Shown: in pieces, positions 14,942 through 22,207 of the stretch
How the letters are laid out: each line of letters opens with the position of its first letter
Numbering within the stretch: position 1 is the first letter of the stretch
Source of the DNA: a virus
Virus record (IMG/VR): IMGVR_UViG_3300009068_003775
Span: 1-32,776 of that record
DNA length: 32,776 bases
Reading direction: 5' to 3' (one strand)
Program-made: the position numbers and the translations under genes
Notes under the pieces: generated by a model
The model's input: the letters and a program-made list of their open reading frames with translations, nothing else
Told to the model about the DNA's origin: nothing
Databases searched by the model: none

Positions 14942-16455
14942 AAAATATAGTTGTAGTTGGTGGAGGTACAGCAGGATGGTTAACAGCCCTTGCTGCACAG
15001 AAAAGATATCCTGAGTGCTCAATCACTGTAATAGAGAGCAGAGAGATAGGAATTCTTGGAGCAGGAGAGGCATCGACCACATCTCTTATTGGATTTTTAG
15101 AATATTTAGATATAGCAATTGAAGATTTAATCAAAGAAACAAGATCAACAATAAAGGTAGCAATTAAGTTTAATAATTTTAATGAAGATGATGAAAGTTA
15201 TTATCACGAGTTTGCTATTAATAGGCCTAACCCAAAAGCAAAAGAACTTTATTTAAAAAATAAACTAGGCAGTAGTTATCCCGTTCTGCATCTTTCTTGT
15301 ATGTCAGAAAATTTGCCAGAAAAAGAATACAAATTAAGCGCCATGGCATTAGATTCAAACAATTTGCCATTTGTAAGTAAAAATGAAAATCCATCAAAAA
15401 TATCAGACTTTGAAGTATATAACTTATACGGAATACATTTTGACGCAAGAGCCTTGGCTAAGTTTCTATCAGAAATTGCAATAGATCGTGGAGTGATTCA
15501 CATAGATTCAATAGTAGATGAGTTTATTCAAGATAATGATGGAAACATAGAAAGTATCAAGTTGATCGATGGCTCCACAATCATGTCAGACTTTGTTTTT
15601 GATTGCACTGGGTTTGCTAGAATAATAAATAAAAAACTTTTTAATACAGAATGGGTAAGTTTTTCAAACAATTTACCAGCCAAAAGAGCAGTGCCATTTT
15701 TTCTTGATATTGATAAAGATGAAATGCCAGCATACACAGAGTCTACTGCCATGAACTATGGCTGGATGTGGAAAATTCCTTTACAGCATAGATATGGTTG
15801 TGGATATGTTTTTGATTCTAATTATATAACTGACGAACAAGCCATATTGGAGATTGAAGAAAAACTAGGGCATAAGATTGAATCTCCAAAAACATTTAGT
15901 TTTGAACCAGGGTACTACAAGACAATATGGAATAAAAATACTATAGCGGTAGGTCTTTCAGCAGGGTTTGTTGAACCTTTAGAGGCAACATCAATTATGC
16001 AGTCTGTAGAAACTCTTAGCCTTATTTTTAAAAATAACTATGATATATTTAATCCAAAGGGTTTAGTTGCAATACTTAATAAAAAATATGCTGAAGATTG
16101 TGAAGAAATTCGTGACTTTTTGTACTTGCACTATATGACAAACAAAACTAATACAGAATTTTGGGCTAATTTTACTAAAAATAATACGATGCCAGAAAGT
16201 CTCAAGACTACTCTTGAAACACTTAATGCTATAGAATATGGTGAACTAAGAAACCCTTACTTTAATAAAATAAATTATTATATTATTATGTATGGAAATA
16301 AAATATTAGATAAAGAGTTTTTAAAAGAAGTTAAAAGTATTTTTGAATCAGAAAAAAATACAATAAAAAAAATTAATAAAAATAAAAAAGATTTATCAAA
16401 CAGTTTTGTTAATCATTCTGAATTTATTAAGAGGGTTGGTGGTTTTAATGAATAA
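14938..16455 (+). CDS. Flavin-dependent (tryptophan-type) halogenase
   Basis: 505 residues, TTG start. FAD site VVVGGGTAGWLTA (residues 5-17); catalytic-lysine region STIKVAIKF (Lys73, matching Lys79 of PrnA); FDCTGFAR; halogenase signature WMWKIP (Trp276-Pro281), which separates these enzymes from monooxygenases; and GLSAGFVEPLEATSI, where Glu349-Ala-Thr351 aligns with Glu346-Ser-Thr348 of PrnA near the chloride site (the following Gly is Ser here). Such enzymes make HOCl/HOBr from FADH2, O2 and halide and halogenate aromatic substrates. Needs a flavin reductase, not seen here. A phage halogenase, VirX1 from a marine cyanophage, is a known precedent. Confidence 0.92.
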   Translation: MKNIVVVGGGTAGWLTALAAQKRYPECSITVIESREIGILGAGEASTTSLIGFLEYLDIAIEDLIKETRSTIKVAIKFNNFNEDDESYYHEFAINRPNPKAKELYLKNKLGSSYPVLHLSCMSENLPEKEYKLSAMALDSNNLPFVSKNENPSKISDFEVYNLYGIHFDARALAKFLSEIAIDRGVIHIDSIVDEFIQDNDGNIESIKLIDGSTIMSDFVFDCTGFARIINKKLFNTEWVSFSNNLPAKRAVPFFLDIDKDEMPAYTESTAMNYGWMWKIPLQHRYGCGYVFDSNYITDEQAILEIEEKLGHKIESPKTFSFEPGYYKTIWNKNTIAVGLSAGFVEPLEATSIMQSVETLSLIFKNNYDIFNPKGLVAILNKKYAEDCEEIRDFLYLHYMTNKTNTEFWANFTKNNTMPESLKTTLETLNAIEYGELRNPYFNKINYYIIMYGNKILDKEFLKEVKSIFESEKNTIKKINKNKKDLSNSFVNHSEFIKRVGGFNE

Positions 16456-16732
16456 AATAAAGGTTTTGCTTTCTGTTTTGTCAAAAATGAAAAACAGATC
16501 TTACTGGAATAAAGAAAATACTACTGAATTTTTTGCTTTTATGACAAAGATAGTTATTATTGTACCTGGTTTGTTATTTGGGATACAGTATTGGTGGCTA
16601 TACATTTTTGCATTATTCTCTAGTCTAGCATTGATATGGACTTCAACGGTAAAAACACTACCAACAATTATAATATTTAATGTTATATGGACAACACTTG
16701 CTACAACTGCTATACTTAAGTATTGGATATAG
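16448..16732 (+). CDS. Small multi-pass membrane protein
   Basis: 94 residues from ATG 16448, which overlaps the end of the halogenase gene; a longer in-frame start at 16406 would lie wholly inside that gene. After a basic N-terminus (MKNRSYWNKEN), two or three hydrophobic segments follow: FFAFMTKIVIIVPGLLFGIQYWWLYIFALFSSLALIW and a last span IIIFNVIWTTLATTAIL. No family recognised. Could be holin-like. Confidence 0.55.
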   Translation: MNKIKVLLSVLSKMKNRSYWNKENTTEFFAFMTKIVIIVPGLLFGIQYWWLYIFALFSSLALIWTSTVKTLPTIIIFNVIWTTLATTAILKYWI

Positions 16733-16749
16733 AGAGAGTTGAGAAAAGT

Positions 16750-17133
16750 ATGACTAAACTAATAGTAATAGCATTTATATTTTCAACACTATTTTTTTTA
16801 TCAATGTATCTGTTGCAACTAAAAAAGAATCGTGCAATACTTGCAAACACTTTAAGGCTTTTAATTATTCAAGAGTCTGCTAATGCTGAAAACAAAACTG
16901 ACAAAGAAAAAACAGACGAGGCATTCTTAAAATTTATTTCAGACTCAAGAGATTGGGCATACGAGTACATAGAGACTGCACAGGCAGGAATTCAGGAGTT
17001 TGTAGACTCTGTAGGATCGGACATAGACTATATGGATAAATATAGGCCACCAGTTATATCAGAAGAATCAACTAACAGGCTTATTAATTCATACCAAAGA
17101 CTAAAAACCCTTCTTCCAGAAACAGATAAGTGA
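16750..17133 (+). CDS. Membrane-anchored coiled-coil protein, spanin- or holin-like
   Basis: 127 residues from ATG 16750 (an in-frame ATG at 16723 is possible; no clear RBS decides). One N-terminal span (LIVIAFIFSTLFFLSMYLL), then a charged helical region (about 35-110) ending RLKTLLPETDK. One membrane span followed by a coiled-coil-like domain occurs in phage lysis accessory proteins, but nothing here is diagnostic. Confidence 0.5.
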   Translation: MTKLIVIAFIFSTLFFLSMYLLQLKKNRAILANTLRLLIIQESANAENKTDKEKTDEAFLKFISDSRDWAYEYIETAQAGIQEFVDSVGSDIDYMDKYRPPVISEESTNRLINSYQRLKTLLPETDK

Positions 17134-17161
17134 TATACTAATATATGGAAAGGCACTATTA

Positions 17162-17320
17162 ATGAAAGATGTATTTTTATCAACACTAACAGGTTTTGGA
17201 TGTGGCGTAGCATTTGCTGCATTCAAATTGCCAGTACCAGCACCACCAGTTTTTGCGGGAGTCGCAGGAATTATTGGATTATGGATTGGCTTCACAGTAC
17301 TAACAAACGTAATATCCTAG
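17162..17320 (+). CDS. XapX-domain membrane protein
   Basis: 52 residues: MKDVFLSTLTGFGCGVAFAA, KLPVPAPPVFAGVAGIIGLW and IGFTVLTNVIS. The TG---G--F--- and P-PAPP--AG--GI-G---G pattern is that of the XapX (DUF1427) family, two short membrane segments joined by a Pro-rich loop. Function unknown. TATACT at 17134-17139 and GGAAAGG at 17148-17154 lie upstream; the stop is directly followed by the RBS of the next gene. Confidence 0.75.
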   Translation: MKDVFLSTLTGFGCGVAFAAFKLPVPAPPVFAGVAGIIGLWIGFTVLTNVIS

Positions 17321-17330
17321 GAGGAAAGTT

Positions 17331-17630
17331 ATGAATACAACACAACTAAAGGCAATGCTTGCATCATACGGACGATCAGTCCTTGGTGCTGCAATTGCAC
17401 TGTACGCTTCTGGCGTAACAGATCCAAAGACACTTGCTTACTCATTGCTTGGAGCCATCGTGCCCGTAGCAATTAGAGCAGTCAACCCTAACGATTCGGC
17501 ATTTGGCAAGTTGCCATCTGCAGAAGAGGTAGACAAGGCAGTTAAGACTGCTAAGGTTGTAAAGAAGACCGCAAAGAAGGCTCCTGCAAAGAAGTCATCT
17601 GGCGGAGGAAAAGGCAATGTTGCATTATAA
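17331..17630 (+). CDS. Candidate holin with the endolysin-type C-terminal tail
   Basis: 99 residues with RBS AGGAGG 8 nt upstream. SVLGAAIALYASGV and TLAYSLLGAIVPVAIRAV form one or two membrane segments, followed by a Lys/Ala-rich stretch (VKTAKVVKKTAKKAPAKK) and the terminal SSGGGKGNVAL. The last 13 residues nearly equal the end of the CHAP endolysin (KKSSGGGGKGPVAL), though the codons differ. Codon use is more GC-rich than nearby genes, as expected for a strongly expressed late gene. Last gene before a terminator. Confidence 0.6.
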   Translation: MNTTQLKAMLASYGRSVLGAAIALYASGVTDPKTLAYSLLGAIVPVAIRAVNPNDSAFGKLPSAEEVDKAVKTAKVVKKTAKKAPAKKSSGGGKGNVAL

Positions 17631-17641
17631 ATAGTTAAAAG

Positions 17642-17670
17642 AAAAGGGGCCTTAATTGGCCCCTTTTTTA
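17642..17670 (+). terminator. Bidirectional Rho-independent terminator
   Basis: AAAAGGGGCC-TTAATT-GGCCCCTTTT forms a 10-bp stem with a 6-nt loop followed by a T run. It lies between the converging genes ending at 17630 (+) and 17678 (-); because A and T runs flank both sides it can stop transcripts from either direction. Confidence 0.92.
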
Positions 17671-17677
17671 TTTTTGT

Positions 17678-18391
17678 TTAAATTTCTCCAAAATTATCAT
17701 CAAAAACATATTTTAAATCAGACTGATAATATTTATTTGGATCTAACATTGAACTCCTATTTGCTCTTTCTTTTTCTGTCATAAAATTAAAGAATGTTAC
17801 CAATGTATATCTTTTATTACCACTAGTAACTGGATATATCTTATGCTCGTAACTATAGGCTGCTGGAAATAAAAATAATTGCCCTGCTTTTGGCTTAATT
17901 TTAATTCCAAAATGAATGAACTCTAGTTCTCCGCCCTCGTAATCATCATTTGGGTAATAAACAAGTGCTGTAGTTCTTGGTGTAGCAAAAGTATCATCTG
18001 CATGCATTGAAAAAAAATCACTGTTGCTATATTTTGTAATTCTCAATGACTCTCTGCTGTGTGGATCTAAATCCCAATGCCAAAGATATGAGTCTACTAC
18101 CTCTTCAAGTGCATCTTTAACTTCTTCACTATTCCAAATCCAGCAAGTTGATGCTCGTTTTCCAACTTCTTCATCTAAATAGTCTTCTCTTATCCATTGC
18201 TTTTTACCAGATACGTTATTCTGAGCATCCCAGAATTCTTCAGTATCTAATTTTTTAAAAAAATCAAGAGATGTTTCCCAAACATTGTCATAAATATGAA
18301 GTCCTGGGATTGGCGAAGTGTATGAAAATTTGTTTCCTTTTCTACTTTCGGTAACATTTTTAGTTACATTGTTTAATTTATTCTTATCCAT
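17678..18391 (-). CDS. 2OG/Fe(II)-dependent oxygenase, prolyl-4-hydroxylase type
   Basis: 237 residues. His130-x-Asp132 (SMHADD), His183 (YEHKIYPV) and Arg194 (NKRYTLVTFFNF) are the iron and co-substrate ligands; VYYPNDDYEGGELEF and KIKPKAGQLFLFPA are close to segments in the oxygenases at 4656 and 19136. RBS AAGGAG before the ATG and TATAAT (complement of 18415-18420) about 23 nt upstream. It is the only minus-strand gene here and stands back to back with the dehydrogenase gene. Substrate unknown. Confidence 0.88.
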   Translation of the reverse strand: MDKNKLNNVTKNVTESRKGNKFSYTSPIPGLHIYDNVWETSLDFFKKLDTEEFWDAQNNVSGKKQWIREDYLDEEVGKRASTCWIWNSEEVKDALEEVVDSYLWHWDLDPHSRESLRITKYSNSDFFSMHADDTFATPRTTALVYYPNDDYEGGELEFIHFGIKIKPKAGQLFLFPAAYSYEHKIYPVTSGNKRYTLVTFFNFMTEKERANRSSMLDPNKYYQSDLKYVFDDNFGEI

Positions 18392-18414
18392 TAAATCTCC
18401 TTGGCTATTAGTCT

Positions 18415-18443
18415 ATTATACCATAGTGTGATATAATTATTAT
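18415..18443. promoter_or_regulatory. Divergent promoter pair
   Basis: Minus-strand TATAAT at 18415-18420 serves the oxygenase. Plus-strand TATAAT at 18432-18437 is followed by six bases (TATTAT) and then the ATG at 18444, so the predicted transcript begins at or next to the start codon (leaderless). The two -10 boxes are 11 bp apart, so they probably compete. Confidence 0.65.
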
Positions 18444-19127
18444 ATGACAGAAGAAATAGATGCAAAAAATGATACAAGATTTGGAAATTGGGGCATTATA
18501 ATGATTGACCACAAGGACGAACTAATAAATAATATAGAGAATGAAGATTCTAGCCAAATTGGAAGAGATCCAGATTTTGCAGTAACAGCAGCAGAACATG
18601 CAGTTGGTCTAACAATAATGTCAATGCGTGGATTTGATTCTTTTTGTCTTGATCAAAAAAACAAGGAATTTAATCATAAACAGTTTCGGACTATAAATAA
18701 AAAAATTGTTGCAATTATTGGTAACGGTGGCGTTGGTGGAAGAATAAAACAATTTATGTCTACCTTTTATCCACTTACTCAAGTATATGCGTTTTCAAAA
18801 GATGGACATGATCAAAGTTTTACAATGGACAAATTTGATGCACTTATTCCAAAACTAGATATTATTATAGTAGCAATCCCATTAACTGATGAAACATATC
18901 ATGTTATGAGTAAAGATAGAATAAAAAACATGAAAGATGGTGCTTTGTTGGTCAACAGTGGTCGTGCTGACCTAATTGATCAAGAAGAACTTATGAAGCA
19001 TTTATATCAAAAAAGAATCTTTGCTGCTGTGGATGAAGTAAACCCAACAGTTTTACCAAAAGACCATCCAATGTGGGATGCACCTAATTTAATTATGACT
19101 CCACACATAGGTGTTAACGTAAGATAG
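18444..19127 (+). CDS. Shortened D-2-hydroxyacid dehydrogenase-like protein
   Basis: 227 residues against about 310-330 for the family. NAD-binding IIGNGGVGGR (Gly93, Gly95, Gly98), AIPLTDETYHVM, LLVNSGRADLID (Arg174), AVDEVNP (Glu198) and MTPHIG (His221) give the Arg-Glu-His catalytic set. The substrate-binding N-terminal domain is mostly absent: only the linker helix AAEHAVGLTIMSMRGF precedes the nucleotide fold, and the C-terminal tail is missing. The leaderless start and intact frame suggest a functional compact form rather than a decayed gene. It would oxidise or reduce a 2-hydroxy acid or only bind NAD. First of a five-gene run. Confidence 0.75.
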   Translation: MTEEIDAKNDTRFGNWGIIMIDHKDELINNIENEDSSQIGRDPDFAVTAAEHAVGLTIMSMRGFDSFCLDQKNKEFNHKQFRTINKKIVAIIGNGGVGGRIKQFMSTFYPLTQVYAFSKDGHDQSFTMDKFDALIPKLDIIIVAIPLTDETYHVMSKDRIKNMKDGALLVNSGRADLIDQEELMKHLYQKRIFAAVDEVNPTVLPKDHPMWDAPNLIMTPHIGVNVR

Positions 19128-19135
19128 GAGATAAT

Positions 19136-19795
19136 ATGCAAATAGACTCAATTTCAGAAAAAATTGGCAATAAAGAAAACAATATAAGAATCATAGATGA
19201 TTTTATTACAAATGATGACAGGCTTGCAATTTTAGAATACTGCAAAAAAATGGCAAACTCAGAAGGAAAGACTGCTTTTTATAGTATGCCAATGAGTAGT
19301 GAACTTAAGCATTTATATTTAAAGTATACAAGGAAGATGATTCAGAGCGCTGAAGACTTCTATAATGATATCTGCCCAATAACAAAGTATGATTTGCCAA
19401 ACGATGATAATGATCCTTCTTGGTCTGATCACCATGTCTTTGCAGCAGGAATACTTTGTCATCCACCAAAATCTTTTATGCATCCACATATAGATGTTGT
19501 TGGGTTTGTTCAAGAAGAGGGCTACAACATGCCAGATCCAGAAAGCAAATGGTCAGGACATCTTTCTTCGGTTATATATCTTAATGATGACTATGAAGGT
19601 GGAGAGTTGTATTTTAAAGATAGAGGAGTATACATTAAGCCAAAAGCAGGACAACTAATTGGGTTTCCTGGCAATAGACACTACAAGCACGGAGTTACTG
19701 AGATTATTGGCAAAGATAGATTTACCCTATCCAGTTGGTTACGTTTTGAAGAGGCTAATGGTAAAGAACTATATTCTTACGGTATTGAAAAATGA
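19136..19795 (+). CDS. 2OG/Fe(II)-dependent oxygenase, prolyl-4-hydroxylase type
   Basis: 219 residues. His118-x-Asp120 (HPHID), His185 (YKHGVTEI) and Arg195 (KDRFTLSSWLRF). VIYLNDDYEGGELYF and YIKPKAGQLIGFPGN are typical. RBS AGGAGA upstream of the ATG; the stop overlaps the next start (ATGA). Most like the enzyme at 17678, across the divergent promoter, and probably derived from a common ancestor with it. Confidence 0.9.
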   Translation: MQIDSISEKIGNKENNIRIIDDFITNDDRLAILEYCKKMANSEGKTAFYSMPMSSELKHLYLKYTRKMIQSAEDFYNDICPITKYDLPNDDNDPSWSDHHVFAAGILCHPPKSFMHPHIDVVGFVQEEGYNMPDPESKWSGHLSSVIYLNDDYEGGELYFKDRGVYIKPKAGQLIGFPGNRHYKHGVTEIIGKDRFTLSSWLRFEEANGKELYSYGIEK

Positions 19796-20541
19796 ACGGA
19801 AGACTAATAGTCGCTGGTGTTGGTATTGGAAATTGGTCAGACACACCACAAAGAACAATTCTAGAGTTATCAAATCCAAATAACATAATGATTTCTGAAA
19901 ATGCAGAGGGCACGGTGCGTGATTTTAAGCAAAATGGAATTTCTGTAACTACAAAACAATATACATATCTTCCTCACTTTGAAAATGGAGTTCATGTAAA
20001 TGCAACTGAGATAGATTCTTTTGTTAAAATGATTGAAAATGGAGAAACCCTGGTCCTCGTTTCATCTGAAGGTATGCCACTAATACATGATCCTGGGTAT
20101 GAGTTGGTAAGGAAGGTTAGGGAAAGAAACCTGCCTATAACTGTTATTCCTGGTCCGTGTGCGGTTACTGCTGCATTAAATGTTAGCGGGATAGACTCTT
20201 GGAAGTATGTTTTTGAATCTGACATTCCAACAAATAAGAAAGAAAGATTAGAGATTTTTGAAGAATTAAAAAATAGAGATAAGACTACTGTTTTTTTTGA
20301 AAAAGACTTTAACTTGTTAGACTCAGTAACTGATTTAGCAAATACTTTAGAGTCCTCTAGACCAGTTTCTTTATGCATAGACATGACATCTGTAAAAGAA
20401 AAAATTATTAGGTGCACAATACAAGAACTATTGAACTGGTGTAACAATAATGATTTTCTAGGAAAATCTGAAGAAGAGGTAAAAATGGTACTAGTTGTTT
20501 GTGGATCTGGATATTACAAACCAACAGAGATAAATAAGTGA
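19792..20541 (+). CDS. Tetrapyrrole-methylase-family (RsmI-like) SAM methyltransferase
   Basis: 249 residues. VSSEGMPLIHDPGYELVRKV, then LPITVIPGPCAVTAALNVSG closely follow RsmI motifs (D-G-P-I-DPG--LV and V-PGPsA---AL). The first strand LIVAGVGIGNW and end VKMVLVVCGSG complete the fold. RsmI 2'-O-methylates C1402 of 16S rRNA; other members methylate precorrins or backbone amides. The segment after the first strand is unlike RsmI, so the substrate may differ. Coupled to the oxygenase by ATGA. Confidence 0.85.
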   Translation: MNGRLIVAGVGIGNWSDTPQRTILELSNPNNIMISENAEGTVRDFKQNGISVTTKQYTYLPHFENGVHVNATEIDSFVKMIENGETLVLVSSEGMPLIHDPGYELVRKVRERNLPITVIPGPCAVTAALNVSGIDSWKYVFESDIPTNKKERLEIFEELKNRDKTTVFFEKDFNLLDSVTDLANTLESSRPVSLCIDMTSVKEKIIRCTIQELLNWCNNNDFLGKSEEEVKMVLVVCGSGYYKPTEINK

Positions 20542-20551
20542 TTTAAAATTT

Positions 20552-21211
20552 ATGAAAATTCTTATTAACTCCTATCCAAGATCAGGTACAACTACGCTTG
20601 TAGATGCAATTCGAGCAGCAACAATTTCAAAAAACTTAATGTTTGGAGAAGATTTTTTTCATAATGAAGATTGGATATCTAAGTCTCATTTGCCTGTATT
20701 GTTTTTAGGAACATTCCCATCAGATGTATTAATAGGAACTGTTATACGAGACCCACTTGACGCTATATCCTCTAATTGTTTTAGATGGGTCAATGGGTAT
20801 ACTGGTAATATTGTACAGGGAAAGGTTGTTATTGATAAAAGTAGAGAATCAAAAGAAAATAAATTTGACAAAGAAGTTATGTCATTAATCGATCACCAAG
20901 TAAATCAGTATATATCTTATTACTCATGTCTGCTTTCAAACATAGATAAAATTTTATTGTTCCGATATGACAAAATACAAAATGATATAGATAGTGCAAT
21001 TAACAGAGTTGTTTCTGCAGCGGGTGGGAACAAGGAATCATTAAACTACACCGCTGCACAAAAAGTTATAAAAAATCCACCACAACCAACCAAAGAAAAA
21101 ACAGTTCTTTACTTTAAGATAAGAGAGCATATAAAATCACTTACAACTTTAAACGATGCTTATCGTTTATATGATGAAGCACTAAGAATAGAAAAGGATA
21201 AAAATGAATAA
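20552..21211 (+). CDS. PAPS-dependent sulfotransferase family protein
   Basis: 219 residues. SYPRSGTTTL (7-16) is the 5'-phosphosulfate loop and GTVIRDPLDAISSN (Arg66, Asp67, Pro68, with following Ser) is the 3'-phosphate-binding motif of PAPS sulfotransferases. It would move sulphate from PAPS to a hydroxyl or amine. It lies between two methylase genes; no clear RBS precedes the ATG, 10 nt after the previous stop. A distant relative is encoded at 24431-25000 on the other strand. Confidence 0.85.
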   Translation: MKILINSYPRSGTTTLVDAIRAATISKNLMFGEDFFHNEDWISKSHLPVLFLGTFPSDVLIGTVIRDPLDAISSNCFRWVNGYTGNIVQGKVVIDKSRESKENKFDKEVMSLIDHQVNQYISYYSCLLSNIDKILLFRYDKIQNDIDSAINRVVSAAGGNKESLNYTAAQKVIKNPPQPTKEKTVLYFKIREHIKSLTTLNDAYRLYDEALRIEKDKNE

Positions 21212-21977
21212 GTTTTACATTGGGGCTACTCCTATTGGAGGCCTACATGATGTCACAAAAAGAACTCTTGATATAGTTAAGGCAGCAGACTACATAGTTT
21301 GCGAACTTATTCCTATTGTTAAACAAACTATTGAAAATGGAAACTGGGAAACAAATGCAGAGTATCTAGAGTATTGTGTTGATTTTACTGGAGGTTCTAA
21401 AACATCTGGAAATAGAAACTCAGAAGGTAAAAGCCACGGGTCTATGAGTGTAGATGGAATAAAAGAAAAGATATTGCAATTAGTAAAAGATGGAAAAACC
21501 ATGATCTATTTACCAGAAAGAGGATCTGTTGGTATTGAAGACCCTGGGCTTGACCTAAAACAATTTCTAGAGGATCATGGCATTGTTGTTGAATTGCTAC
21601 CAGGTGTAGACTCTGTTACGTCTTCCCTGCTATCTTCTAAAATATTTCCAACTCCAGAAAGCCACAGAGCATGGTCTTTTCAGCCAATTGTTGATCTAAG
21701 TTTTGAGCAGATGGATAAGTTTATTGGTCAGTATTCATCAAGCCCAAATGTCTTAATTTTTCAAGTACATGATCCAGAAATGTTTGATGCTATATCTTTA
21801 ATGAAAAAACACTATGGCCCCAGCAGAGAAATATCCATATGCATGAATGTAAGTCTGGGTGATGAAATAATACACAAAAGCACAATCGGTGAAGTTTTAG
21901 AAAATTTTGACATTAAAAAATATGAGCAGCACTACACAACCATTGTCGTTGCTGGACAAAATATATGGCCATCATAA
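21204..21977 (+). CDS. Tetrapyrrole-methylase-family (RsmI-like) SAM methyltransferase, second copy
   Basis: 257 residues. FYIGATPIGGLHDVTKRTLDI is a near-perfect RsmI N-terminus (TPIGNL-D-T-RAL); then YLPERGSVGIEDPGLDLKQF and VELLPGVDSVTSSLLSS correspond to the DPG and PG-s motifs, with changes (E-R-G-S-V for D-A-G-T-P). RBS AAAGGA upstream; start overlaps the sulfotransferase stop by 8 nt. The two methylases are about equally distant from RsmI but not close to each other, so they probably differ in substrate. Confidence 0.83.
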   Translation: MNKFYIGATPIGGLHDVTKRTLDIVKAADYIVCELIPIVKQTIENGNWETNAEYLEYCVDFTGGSKTSGNRNSEGKSHGSMSVDGIKEKILQLVKDGKTMIYLPERGSVGIEDPGLDLKQFLEDHGIVVELLPGVDSVTSSLLSSKIFPTPESHRAWSFQPIVDLSFEQMDKFIGQYSSSPNVLIFQVHDPEMFDAISLMKKHYGPSREISICMNVSLGDEIIHKSTIGEVLENFDIKKYEQHYTTIVVAGQNIWPS

Positions 21978-21992
21978 AATAAAAACTATTGA

Positions 21993-22014
21993 AATTAAGT
22001 AGTACAATATAGTA
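21993..22014 (+). repeat. 22-bp direct repeat, copy 1 (promoter-like)
   Basis: A 22-bp sequence (begins AATTAAGTAGTACAATATAG) identical to 22603-22624. It contains TACAAT (22003-22008), a plausible -10 box, with predicted transcript start near 22015. Copy 2 overlaps the last codons of hsp20, so this copy may derive from a duplication of that end. No strong -35 box. Confidence 0.75.
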
Positions 22015-22140
22015 TTCCGTCATGATACATGCAGTTGCTTTATAAGCAACGATATTGCTGAGTACGGATGCTCTATGAGGGTCGGTAGGCCTTTGCCGTG
22101 ACCGATAGACCTGAGCAAGTCTTTAAACTGCTCCTTTCTT
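22015..22140 (+). ncRNA. Putative structured small RNA A
   Basis: No gene lies in 21978-22207. The candidate RNA starts behind the repeated -10 element. Predicted pairings: TCCGT 22016-22020 with ACGGA 22064-22068; GTTGCTT 22034-22040 with AAGCAAC 22044-22050; TCGGT-A-GGC 22082-22090 with GCC-GTG-ACCGA 22095-22105; and a terminal hairpin with T-rich tail. Promoter, compact folds and terminator together support a discrete RNA of about 125 nt. I do not recognise it as 6S, tmRNA, RNase P or a known riboswitch. Confidence 0.6.
22113..22140 (+). terminator. Terminator of RNA A
   Basis: GAGC-A-AGT (22113-22120), loop CTTTAA, ACT-GCTC (22127-22133) form a bulged 7-bp stem followed by CTTTCTT. It ends just before the hsp20 -10 box. 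Confidence 0.55.
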
Positions 22141-22150
22141 ATGCTATAAT
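22122..22150 (+). promoter_or_regulatory. hsp20 promoter TTTAAA-N17-TATAAT with structured leader
   Basis: TTTAAA at 22122-22127 and TATAAT at 22145-22150, overlapping the RNA A terminator. The 50-nt leader contains a hairpin TACC-tg-CCC-AAAT-GGG-gg-GGTA (about 22157-22176) and the RBS GAAAGGGGA before ATG 22208. The hairpin could be thermosensitive as in other hsp20 leaders, but it does not clearly cover the RBS. Confidence 0.6.
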
Positions 22151-22207
22151 ATTAATACCTGCCCAAATGGGGGGTAAATTAACTTATTCGCTTGAAAGGG
22201 GAATAAA

